From DRYM01 sp964564025 (GTDB lineage Archaea; Thermoproteota; Thermoprotei_A; EX4484-217-1): a stretch of DNA of 22,418 nt. Within the stretch, counting starts at the first letter, position 1. Each line of letters opens with the position of its first letter. The notes under the pieces are model-generated. The model was given only the letters and a program-made list of their open reading frames with translations, searched no databases and was not told the origin of the DNA. Of this stretch, positions 16,488-22,418 are shown piece by piece. The DNA lies in assembly GCA_964564025.1 (NCBI GenBank), contig CAZLZO010000021.1:1-22418 (forward strand). Direction: 5' to 3'. A program made the position numbers and the translations under genes.

Positions 16488-16519
16488 GTTTTAGCGCCGC
16501 ACTTTGTTCTCTAAGGTAT

Positions 16520-16545
16520 TGTGAGTAACTATTATTTATCTCTAC
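16520..16545. promoter_or_regulatory. divergent promoter region, nucleotidyltransferase / site-2 protease
   Basis: An AT-rich core, ACTATTATTTATC at about 16529-16541, lies midway in the 86-bp gap. It reads GATAAATAATAGT on the minus strand. It is the only TATA-like sequence available to both divergent genes. Spacing allows short leaders in both directions. Confidence 0.4.
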
Positions 16546-16573
16546 ACGCTTTCTTAAGTAAGGCTAGAAGGCT

Positions 16574-17785
16574 ATGTCAAATGAGCTTATAGCTATACTG
16601 TTAGGCTATGTTATCTTCATATCATTTGCTAATGCAGTTTACGGTGTTTACAAGGATAAGTTAAGAAAATTCGGTCTCGAAGTTTCCGGAATAACTATTG
16701 TTTGGAGAATTTTTAGAAGAGAAATTGTTCCCTCAGAAAAATCATTTAGGAGAATTAGAAGAGTAAGTTTTCTGCTTGATGCATTAATTATAGTTATGAT
16801 CGCTAGTTTGCTTATTGGTTTAAAAATTCTTTTCGAAAACGTTATCGGAATGATTAAAGCTATTGGGGCTGCTGAAGCACCTACTAAAGGCGTAGTAACT
16901 CCTGTAGTTCCTTTGATACCTGGAATCACTATTTCACTAAGCAATTTACCAACAATAATAGCTGTTGTAGCTATAGCTGCTCTTGTTCACGAAGGTATGC
17001 ATGCTTTAGTAAGTTTAGTAGAAGGTTCTAAAATTAAAAGTGCCGGATTGGCTTTAATAACTATAATACTTGCACCTTTCGTTGAAATTGATGAGAAAGA
17101 CTTTGAAAAGTTAAGGCTTAGAAGTAAGCTTAGAATTCTTTCAGCTGGGGTTTCCGGGAACGTAGGGTTAGCGATAATTTCAATAGTTCTTTTCGCAACA
17201 CTGTTACCGGTGTTTTTCAATCTTTACCCGGGACTTTACATTGCAGGTGTTGTTGAGAAATCGGCTGCTGAGAAAACTAATGTTCCAGAAAACATGGTTA
17301 TTGTTGCTATTAATGGGACATATTTTAGAGAGAAAACTAATGTGCTTACACTCTTATTTAGCCCTCAGAAGCTTAACGAAATTCTTTCGGAGTTTAAGCT
17401 TAAAGGTGAAACCTTAGAGCTTACACTCATGAATCCTAGAAATACTAGTGAGACTTTAGTATTAACTGTAGTGAGGAATTCTACGAAGGACCCTATTGGC
17501 GTATACTTGTACCCATATATTGTTATGGAGCCTCGTAGTGGGTTAGCTGCGAAAATAGGATATGCTTCGCAAACATTTCTCCTATGGTCTTTCGCAATAA
17601 ATTTAGGATTAGCAGCTATAAACGCAATTCCCATATTCATTACGGATGGTGGAAAAGCTCTAGACGAGCTTCTTAAGCAAAAACTTAGAAGAAGTGGAGC
17701 AACCCTTTCTAGAATTGTTCAAGTATTCTTTCTCACAATACTCCTGATAAACATGGTTGCGTCCGTTATGCTATATGTACCTTGA
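16574..17785 (+). CDS. site-2 protease family intramembrane metalloprotease (M50)
   Basis: 403 residues with at least six hydrophobic segments. The zinc motif HEGMH is at residues 139-143 inside a membrane helix (VVAIAALVHEGMHALVSLV). The third ligand is the Asp358 of NAIPIFITDGG, where families usually read NxxPxxxxDGG. Between them is a PDZ-like domain (about 220-310, with GLYIAGVVEKSAAEKTNV and VIVAINGTYF) that probably faces outside. The N-terminal hydrophobic helix precedes a basic RRIRR loop. Such proteases cut membrane-bound regulators; the substrate here is unknown. ATG at 16574 has AGAAGG just upstream. The stop codon is directly followed by the TATA box of the SRP Alu-like RNA. Confidence 0.88.
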   Translation: MSNELIAILLGYVIFISFANAVYGVYKDKLRKFGLEVSGITIVWRIFRREIVPSEKSFRRIRRVSFLLDALIIVMIASLLIGLKILFENVIGMIKAIGAAEAPTKGVVTPVVPLIPGITISLSNLPTIIAVVAIAALVHEGMHALVSLVEGSKIKSAGLALITIILAPFVEIDEKDFEKLRLRSKLRILSAGVSGNVGLAIISIVLFATLLPVFFNLYPGLYIAGVVEKSAAEKTNVPENMVIVAINGTYFREKTNVLTLLFSPQKLNEILSEFKLKGETLELTLMNPRNTSETLVLTVVRNSTKDPIGVYLYPYIVMEPRSGLAAKIGYASQTFLLWSFAINLGLAAINAIPIFITDGGKALDELLKQKLRRSGATLSRIVQVFFLTILLINMVASVMLYVP

Positions 17786-17797
17786 AAATATATATTT
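17786..17797 (+). promoter_or_regulatory. TATA box of the SRP Alu-like RNA / corA transcript
   Basis: AAATATATATTT begins at the base after the site-2 protease stop codon and is centred about 25 bp before the GGGG at 17816. This is exactly the archaeal spacing for initiation at the first base of the structured RNA, so it supports an independent transcript beginning there. Confidence 0.7.
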
Positions 17798-17815
17798 CAG
17801 TAACAATATTTCTAA

Positions 17816-17892
17816 GGGGCACGCGGGTAGGGCCGAGGGGCTCGCCCTCCCTCGTAACCCGAAACGGGCGATATGCGGGGGCCGCGTGCCCC
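17816..17892 (+). ncRNA. SRP RNA Alu-domain-like RNA, stand-alone (no S domain)
   Basis: The core GTAACCCGAAA...GCGATATGCGGGGGCC (17854-17883) matches the conserved Alu domain of archaeal 7S/SRP RNA. It folds as expected. GGCC (17831-17834) pairs with GGCC (17880-17883) as helix 2. GAGGG (17835-17839) pairs with CCCTC (17849-17853) as helix 3. Then comes the GTAA turn, and CCCG (17858-17861) pairs with CGGG (17876-17879) as helix 4. The helix 3 loop has CGCCC (17843-17847) and the helix 4 loop has the exact complement GGGCG (17866-17870), keeping the loop-loop contact of Alu domains. Instead of leading into a helix 1 end and a long helix 5, the element is closed by GGGGCACGCGG (17816-17826) with its perfect complement (17882-17892). 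The last two pairs of this closing helix compete with helix 2. No GGAA-capped helix 8 or other S-domain motif flanks it. It lies 26 nt before the corA start. Confidence 0.8.
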
Positions 17893-17917
17893 TCTCTATG
17901 TTTGCTCGGTGCTTAGA

Positions 17918-18748
17918 TTGAAAATCACATGTTTAATTAGGGATAATGGTAAGCTAAGTGTTTCCAGCGATTTCCCGAAATGTCTAAAACATGCACTATG
18001 GATTCACATGTTTACTTCTGAAAGAGGCTTTCCAGAGGCTTTAAGGAAGCATATAAGGGCAAAAAATGTTCTCGGTAAAACATTTAGCTTAGCAATACCC
18101 AAAACTGGTTTCAGCTTCCACATTTTCGTATGTAAAGAATACGTTGTAACCTGGGGTAGTAAGGAAACTTCGGTTTTCGTCAGAAACACTATGAATGCAT
18201 GTATTGAGAGAGTATGCTTAAGCGTAAGCAGCGTAATTGAGACAATAATATATGCTCTTATAGAGGAACTTTATGAAAACTTAAACGAGCTAGAACTAGA
18301 GTTGGATCGCGCAGAAGAAAGTTTAGCTAAAGCTCGTGAAACATTTAGCGTACTTAACGTTTTCAAGAAGCTTAGAAGAATACGTAAATCAGCATCAACA
18401 CTAAGGATGCTTGCAAATAGAGCTAAAGTTTCCTTAAACATTAGCGAGTCAGTTGTTGAAGAAACTTCAGCCCTCATTGAGCATTTAGAGAAACTGCATG
18501 AAAGACTTATGATGCTAACACAGTTTAACTATGTTGTTTTAAGCGATAAAACAAATAAGGTTGTTCAGAAATTAACAGTAATATCATCAATATTTCTACC
18601 ATTAACTCTTATAGCAAGCATTTACGGCATGAACTTTAGATACATGCCAGAACTATACCATCCGCTAGGATACTACACGGTACTATTAGCCATGACAACC
18701 ATAGCTATAGTGCAGCTAATTTACTTTAAAAAGAAAAAGTGGATATAA
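17918..18748 (+). CDS. corA: CorA-type divalent metal ion transporter
   Basis: 276 residues from TTG at 17918, which has CGGTG 6 nt upstream (17907-17911). A longer frame from an ATG at 17874 falls inside the Alu-like RNA stem and is rejected. The N-terminal cytosolic domain (about 1-95) is divergent. Long charged helices follow (ELYENLNELELELDRAEESL, about 125-145, and onwards), as in the CorA stalk. The C-terminus holds two membrane helices with the selectivity motif YGMN at 236-239 between them, followed by the loop FRYMPELYHPLG and a KKKKW tail. CorA proteins are pentameric Mg2+ (or Co2+/Ni2+) channels, or Zn2+ exporters in some branches; the ion cannot be told from the sequence. It probably shares the promoter at 17786 with the upstream RNA, which would form its leader. 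Confidence 0.88.
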   Translation: MKITCLIRDNGKLSVSSDFPKCLKHALWIHMFTSERGFPEALRKHIRAKNVLGKTFSLAIPKTGFSFHIFVCKEYVVTWGSKETSVFVRNTMNACIERVCLSVSSVIETIIYALIEELYENLNELELELDRAEESLAKARETFSVLNVFKKLRRIRKSASTLRMLANRAKVSLNISESVVEETSALIEHLEKLHERLMMLTQFNYVVLSDKTNKVVQKLTVISSIFLPLTLIASIYGMNFRYMPELYHPLGYYTVLLAMTTIAIVQLIYFKKKKWI

Positions 18749-18790
18749 CGTAAAAATCTAAAAACCAGAAAACATACAGTTATAGACCGA

Positions 18791-18877
18791 GCCGGGGTCG
18801 CCTAGCCTGGTAGGGCGCCGGCCTGCTAAGCCGGTGGGGGAAACCCCGCGCGGGTTCAAATCCCGCCCCCGGCGCCA
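18791..18877 (+). tRNA. tRNA-Ser, anticodon GCT, with encoded CCA
   Basis: The acceptor stem GCCGGGG pairs with CCCCGGC (18867-18873), the discriminator base is G (18874), and CCA is encoded at 18875-18877. The anticodon stem CCGGC/GCCGG holds loop CTGCTAA, giving anticodon GCT for AGC and AGT serine codons. The T arm is GCGGG-TTCAAAT-CCCGC. A long variable arm (GTGGGGGAAACCCCGC region) is what serine tRNAs need. No intron is present. It lies 42 bp after corA. No second copy of its 3' end is seen downstream, so there is no sign here of an integrated element using it as an attachment site. Confidence 0.97.
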
Positions 18878-18913
18878 AAACTTATTTCTCACAAACTAAA
18901 GTTCTAACGTTAT

Positions 18914-18950
18914 CGTTTAGAAACGGAGAGTTCCGTGAACCGTTACGGAA
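18914..18950 (+). repeat. overlapping inverted repeats downstream of tRNA-Ser
   Basis: Several mutually exclusive stems can form here: ACGGA (18923-18927) with TCCGT (18932-18936), TTCCGT (18931-18936) with ACGGAA (18945-18950), and AACGG (18922-18926) with CCGTT (18940-18944). CGTT (18914-18917) can also pair with AACG (18922-18925). This could be an operator or a weak terminator. No known motif is recognised. Confidence 0.4.
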
Positions 18951-19038
18951 TAGTATTTTCTATGTTTGATAATGTCTATATAAGTGATGATGTGTAATAC
19001 TTAACATTAGAACACGTACTTGTGAGGAATATTTTCTC

Positions 19039-19656
19039 ATGTTAAAAGAGAAAGTGTTTAAGAAAATAGATGAACTACGTAATTACTATGTTGAAGTCTT
19101 AAAAAACATGGTCTCTATACCTACGGTCGTACCTCCAGGCGAACACTATAAAGAATTTGTTGATTACGCTAGAGAAGTTCTTAAGGAAATAGGGTTGGAG
19201 GTAACGGTAATTGAGGTTCCAAAAGACTATCTTGAAAAACATATTCCAGAAATGAAGGATTATCTAAGATACATTATTATTGGAAAGCTGGGGAAAGGCG
19301 GACCAGTTCTACACTTTAATGGACACTACGATGTTGTGCCGCCGGGTGCAGGTTGGAAAACAGATCCCTTTAAACCATCAATAATTGATGATAAGCTTTA
19401 TGGACGTGGAGCTTCAGACATGAAGGGAGGCATCGTCTCAATATTAACAGCGGTAAAAGCCGTTATTGAAGCCGAAGCCGAAATTAGTGGAACCATAGAG
19501 GTCTCTATGACGCCGGACGAGGAAATAGGCGGTATATGTGGTGCAAACTACATGTTAGAAGCAGGAATATCAAAACCGAACTACTGCATTATAGCCGAGC
19601 CTTCAGGATACGATAGAATTAAGAAACTAACAGTTGGTTCAGTAAGGTTGTTTTAG
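19039..19656 (+). pseudogene. M20 family peptidase (ArgE/DapE/ACY1-like), C-terminally truncated
   Basis: 205 residues, where the family normally has about 390-420. The N-terminal catalytic part is well preserved: His96 and Asp98 (HFNGHYDVVPPG), bridging Asp127 (GRGASDMKGG), Glu161-Glu162 (MTPDEEIGG) and Glu187 (AEPSG). After KKLTVGSVRLF a TAG stops translation just where the dimerisation domain should begin. The second half, including the last metal-binding His, is gone. The sequence after the stop is unrelated in every frame and encodes a membrane-protein-like segment, so a deletion or rearrangement is more likely than a simple frameshift. The ATG at 19039 has GTGAGG some 11 nt upstream. 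It is probably an inactive remnant, as full members need both halves. Confidence 0.75.
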
Positions 19657-19871
19657 GAGAGAAAGTATGGTTAGAAAGTTTCAGGAAAAACCCTAAACTA
19701 GATTTGCAACTAATACTAAACATTCTTACCGCAGCTTCCTTTATACCCTCAGTATATTTTGCTTACATTAACATGTTTTGGCCGACACTTTATTGCGCCA
19801 CTCTAATGTACATTTTTAAATTATGGTTCGTTGATAGAGTTACTTTACAGTATGGAAAGCATGTAAAATAG
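19623..19871 (+). pseudogene. fragment of an unidentified small membrane protein
   Basis: A frame different from the M20 remnant is open from 19623 to the TAG at 19869-19871. From about 19656 it reads like real protein: a basic segment (ESFRKNPKLDLQL), then two hydrophobic helices (ILNILTAASFIPSVYFAY and FWPTLYCATLMYIFKLWF), ending DRVTLQYGKHVK. No ATG is in frame before it. A TTG within the DLQL segment (about 19705) is the only start-like codon, and it has no ribosome binding site. It looks like the C-terminal end of a two-helix membrane protein whose 5' half was lost at the same breakpoint that cut the peptidase gene. I do not recognise the family with certainty. The rest of the gap, 19872-19945, has only AT-rich leader sequence. 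Confidence 0.45.
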
Positions 19872-19959
19872 TGGGAAATATTTAAGTTCCCTATGGCCAT
19901 AGTAAATATCGTGTACAGAATAAAATTTGCAGAATCAACCTTTTAAGGTGAAATAGATA

Positions 19960-20259
19960 ATGTCCATTGTGCAAAGCATTGTTAATGTAAAAATGCTTGA
20001 TCATGGAGCAATAGGTATTGAAATAACATTACCTAACTCACCACCTCTAATAGTTATTAAAGGTCGCAAAGGCTTCATCATGTGCGGCTATTTAAACATA
20101 GATTTAGCCAATAAATTAGGGCTCATTGCGGCACGTGTAGTTGGCGTCAAAAGTGTTGAGGAAATGTTGGAGAAGGAAATAGTTAATGCTACAAATAAAG
20201 CTAAGGAACTAGGGATAAAAGAGGGCATGAAGGTTAAGGAAATCCTTAAACTCATATAG
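19960..20259 (+). CDS. DUF1805 (YunC-like) protein
   Basis: 99 residues, the normal length of this small family. Recognised by PLIVIKGRKGFIMCGYLNIDLANKLG (about 29-54), where the CGYL core with its conserved Cys is the family signature, and by AARVVGVKSVEEMLEKEIV just after. The C-terminal helix (NATNKAKELGIKEGMKVKEIL) continues the single compact alpha/beta domain. The function is not known. No membrane segment or signal is present, so it is cytosolic. The ATG at 19960 has GGTGA at 19947-19951. Unlike its neighbours on both sides, this gene looks intact. Confidence 0.85.
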   Translation: MSIVQSIVNVKMLDHGAIGIEITLPNSPPLIVIKGRKGFIMCGYLNIDLANKLGLIAARVVGVKSVEEMLEKEIVNATNKAKELGIKEGMKVKEILKLI

Positions 20260-20357
20260 TCATTGTTAATCGTAAGCCATGGTTTCTAACTCGTCTTTCC
20301 AACTTTCACTAATACTAAAGGGTTCTAACGAGAAACAGTCTTGTTAAGTGATTACTT

Positions 20358-21254
20358 ATGAGAATCATGTTAATAGACACTTACCCCTACTTTAGAAATA
20401 TGCTAATGAGCGCTCGAAAACTTGCTTCTGAAGACAACATAGTTTATGCTCTAAAGAAATACTTGGAGAAATATAGTAAAATACGTGAGCTTATAAACCA
20501 ATGCTATGAAACACTAGACTGGTTTAACATATGCCTTAATACTTTAGCAAATTCTATAAGAAACCTTGAAAACCTTGACAATGCCTGGGAAAACATTTAC
20601 TCAACACTGCCTGATGCAATAGTTCTATTCGCTAAAGCTTTTAAAAATGAAGTAGGGGACAAGGATTTCGTCTTTGTAATCTACATTAGCTGCGGATGTG
20701 GAGCTGGATGGGCAGCTGAGTATGATGGAAAACCGGCTGTACTCCTAGGTTTAGATATGATATCTAACTTAGGCTGGGTAAGTAGGGAAAAAGTTAAGGG
20801 GCTAATAATCCATGAACTTTGCCACTTAGCACACATGATTATTAGAAAAACAAGCTACCAACACTTTAGCGAGTTAGAGAAAAACCCATACTTCCTACTT
20901 TATAGTGAAGGTTTCGCTATGAAATGTGAACATGAGATTCTAAGTTCAGAAAACTGGAGAATAGCTCCCAATAAGGAATGGGTTAATTGGTGCCGTAAGA
21001 ACTTAGGGTTTTTAGCAAGATTATACATGGAACATGCTGAAAAGAATAAAGCTGTAAATGTGTTTTATGGAACATTCTTCAACATTAAAGGCTACTCACA
21101 AACAGGCTACTATCTAGGACATGAGCTAATAAAGTATTTAGAAAAAGAACATAGTTTAAACCTTAGAAGCATTGCTAAACTTCCATTTTCCGAAATAAAA
21201 GTTAAGGTAAAGAATTTTCTTGCAGAAGCTTCTCTAAAAGATAAAAGAAGTTAA
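20358..21254 (+). CDS. putative zinc metalloprotease with HExxH motif (DUF2268-like)
   Basis: 298 residues. A zinc motif, IIHELCHLAHM, places His152, Glu153 and His156, and a downstream YSEGFAMKCE offers Glu184 as third ligand, the gluzincin-like pattern. The segment before it (VFVIYISCGCGAGWAAEYDGK, about 105-125, then AVLLGLDMI) and the overall order resemble the DUF2268/YjaZ type of predicted zinc proteases. The match is by pattern only. There is no signal peptide or membrane helix, so it should be cytosolic. The N-terminal 80 residues are helical and unrecognised. A CGCG motif with two cysteines (112 and 114) is unusual. The start is ATG 20358; a second ATG follows at codon 4, and there is no strong ribosome binding site. 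Confidence 0.6.
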   Translation: MRIMLIDTYPYFRNMLMSARKLASEDNIVYALKKYLEKYSKIRELINQCYETLDWFNICLNTLANSIRNLENLDNAWENIYSTLPDAIVLFAKAFKNEVGDKDFVFVIYISCGCGAGWAAEYDGKPAVLLGLDMISNLGWVSREKVKGLIIHELCHLAHMIIRKTSYQHFSELEKNPYFLLYSEGFAMKCEHEILSSENWRIAPNKEWVNWCRKNLGFLARLYMEHAEKNKAVNVFYGTFFNIKGYSQTGYYLGHELIKYLEKEHSLNLRSIAKLPFSEIKVKVKNFLAEASLKDKRS

Positions 21255-21364
21255 GTTCGCATAGTACTTAACAGTTGTGAAAAATAACGCTATGTTAAGC
21301 TAGTAGAATTAATTTTATTTATTTCTAAGCAGTACTACCTTTAAAAATCAGGTCAAATGATAAT

Positions 21365-22255
21365 ATGAAAAATAGGGGGTTGCGGAAGCTATGCAAAATA
21401 ATTTGGGGACTAAATATTGAACCAGCTTCTACACATGCTTATCATAGTTACCTTAACATGCATTCAACTTATCTTCACAATATACCTCATACCTATTATT
21501 GGCTTAGCTATTTCGAAAGAGCGTATGAAAAACGAAGCACCCGGAGCCTTAATGCATCAAAGCTAAAAGTCGCTATACTTATATCCGTTTATAAAGAGAA
21601 AAACGATAGTATTATTAAAACACTTAAATCCATAGCCAAGCAATCATACAGTAAGGCATTAATTAAAGTGTATTTAATCTTAGAGAAACATGACAAAAAC
21701 GCTAAAAACAATTTAAACGCCGTGAAATAATTTATGAAGAAAGCAGGTTTAAAATACGAAATAATTTACAGTAACAGTAATAGAAAATACGGTAAAGCCG
21801 AAGCACTAAATAAGGCCCTTAAATATGTGAAAGAAGATGTTACAATAGTTTTCGACGCCGATGATGAAGTACATAGTAATTATGTAGAGGAAGTAGTTAA
21901 CGAAGTAATTGAAATATGGAAGACTCATGGCAATAAGCTAATACTATGTTCATCGTTAAGCGGATCGGTTTCACTATCTGTGCTTGGTCCCCTATCGCCT
22001 AAGTACATAGTAGACGAATACTATATGCCTCTATATGTGAATGTTTCGAAGACTCCGTGGAAGTATAATGTGTCCTTAATTCTCATACCTAAGGAAGAAT
22101 ATTACTTTGGTAACGAAATATATTTCAAAGGCCTTGGAGGGTCCTTTAACTATGCAACATTGTATTACACTAACTCTACGTGGAGAAACAATGTTTTAAA
22201 ATATTATGAATTAACATCTTACCCGACAATGTATTTGCTTGTTAGAAAGCAGTGA
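21365..22255 (+). pseudogene. family 2 glycosyltransferase gene split by an in-frame TAA, possibly chimeric
   Basis: Two open segments in the same frame, 21365-21730 (121 aa) and 21734-22255 (173 aa), are separated only by TAA (21728-21730) and one codon. Read through, they give the GT-A nucleotide-binding start KVAILISVYKEKNDSIIKTL, then VYLILEKHD, then RKYGKAEALNKAL and the metal-binding DADDE, in the usual spacing of family 2 transferases. The second half has no ribosome binding site of its own at the ATG 21734, so this looks like a nonsense mutation. After DADDE the expected acceptor-side region is missing. The last 110 residues carry several N-x-S/T sequons (NVS, NVS, NST) and look like an outside-facing domain, perhaps from another gene. 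A TATA-like TTTTATTTATTT lies about 45 bp before the start. Confidence 0.65.
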
Positions 22256-22418
22256 ATTAGGAAACTATTTAAGCCAATGAAACATTGTACATTAACCATA
22301 AACTACATAACTAATAGAAACATCCTCGTACCTAAAGCTTTTTTTATTTACTTAGTGAAGATTGCATTAAGAACTCTATTAAGAACCCATATTACATCTA
22401 GTCCGTTAACCATCGTTA
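22256..22418. other. window end: no secure gene, T run
   Basis: Seven T at 22339-22345 could end transcription from the glycosyltransferase remnant. A plus frame is open from an ATG at 22278 to the window end (47 codons, with a stretch like FIYLVKIALRTLLR). A minus frame is open from the window edge down to a TAA at 22352-22354. Neither has a ribosome binding site or recognisable motif, and the two exclude each other. More sequence to the right is needed to decide. Confidence 0.3.

Noticed and set aside
17816..17892. Mg2+ riboswitch for corA
   Set aside because: Location suggests it, but the sequence matches SRP Alu conserved blocks rather than any magnesium riboswitch I know. A regulatory role is kept only as a secondary idea.
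17873..17917. Longer N-terminus of the CorA protein
   Set aside because: It would be encoded by the closing stem of the structured RNA, and the TTG at 17918 has a proper ribosome binding site.
18984..18990. GTGATGA box C of a C/D guide RNA
   Set aside because: No CTGA box D follows within a normal distance and no terminal stem can form.
18860..22418. tRNA-Ser as attachment site of an integrated element
   Set aside because: No second copy of the GC-rich tRNA 3' end, no integrase gene and no mobile-element genes are seen to the window end.

Overview
The window is archaeal chromosome. It carries pelota, an archaeal-type DnaG, a family B DNA polymerase, archaeal phosphopantetheine adenylyltransferase, type II methionine aminopeptidase, DUF1512 and a 5S rRNA of archaeal form. 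Many start codons follow GGTGA or GGAGG ribosome binding sites and TATA-like promoters. The protein genes are AT-rich, whereas four short stretches are sharply GC-rich, and all four read as structured RNAs. That contrast is typical of thermophilic archaea. The set would fit a Thermoproteota/TACK-type lineage, but I cannot name the organism.

Layout. Positions 1-2465 (minus strand): the 5' end of 5S rRNA, a membrane-anchored zinc-ribbon protein, a DUF1512 membrane protein and methionine aminopeptidase. Positions 2545-9344 (plus): UPF0173 metal-dependent hydrolase, CoA biosynthesis adenylyltransferase, pheS, pheT, a structured RNA that I read as an H/ACA guide, tyrS and dnaG. Positions 9337-13470 (minus): DHH phosphoesterase, DNA polymerase B and a RimI-like acetyltransferase. 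Positions 13597-14691 (plus): pelota. Positions 14672-16487 (minus): a coupled pair, nucleotidyltransferase and radical SAM protein. Positions 16574-18877 (plus): site-2 protease, an SRP RNA Alu-domain-like RNA with its own promoter, a CorA-type transporter and tRNA-Ser(GCT). Positions 19039-22418 (plus): a looser, partly decayed region with a truncated M20 peptidase, a stray membrane-protein fragment, a DUF1805 protein, a HExxH metalloprotease-like protein and a glycosyltransferase gene broken by an in-frame stop.

Most of the window is housekeeping: aminoacylation, replication, ribosome rescue, CoA synthesis and protein maturation. The most unusual element is at 17816-17892. It carries the SRP RNA Alu-domain signature, yet it is closed on itself by a perfect helix. 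It starts about 25 bp after a TATA box and lacks any S domain on either side. This suggests a split or permuted SRP RNA gene, or an Alu-like RNA reused in the corA leader. The second notable element is the RNA between pheT and tyrS, with a kink-turn, a pseudouridylation pocket 15 nt from an ACA box and an extra 13-bp outer clamp helix.
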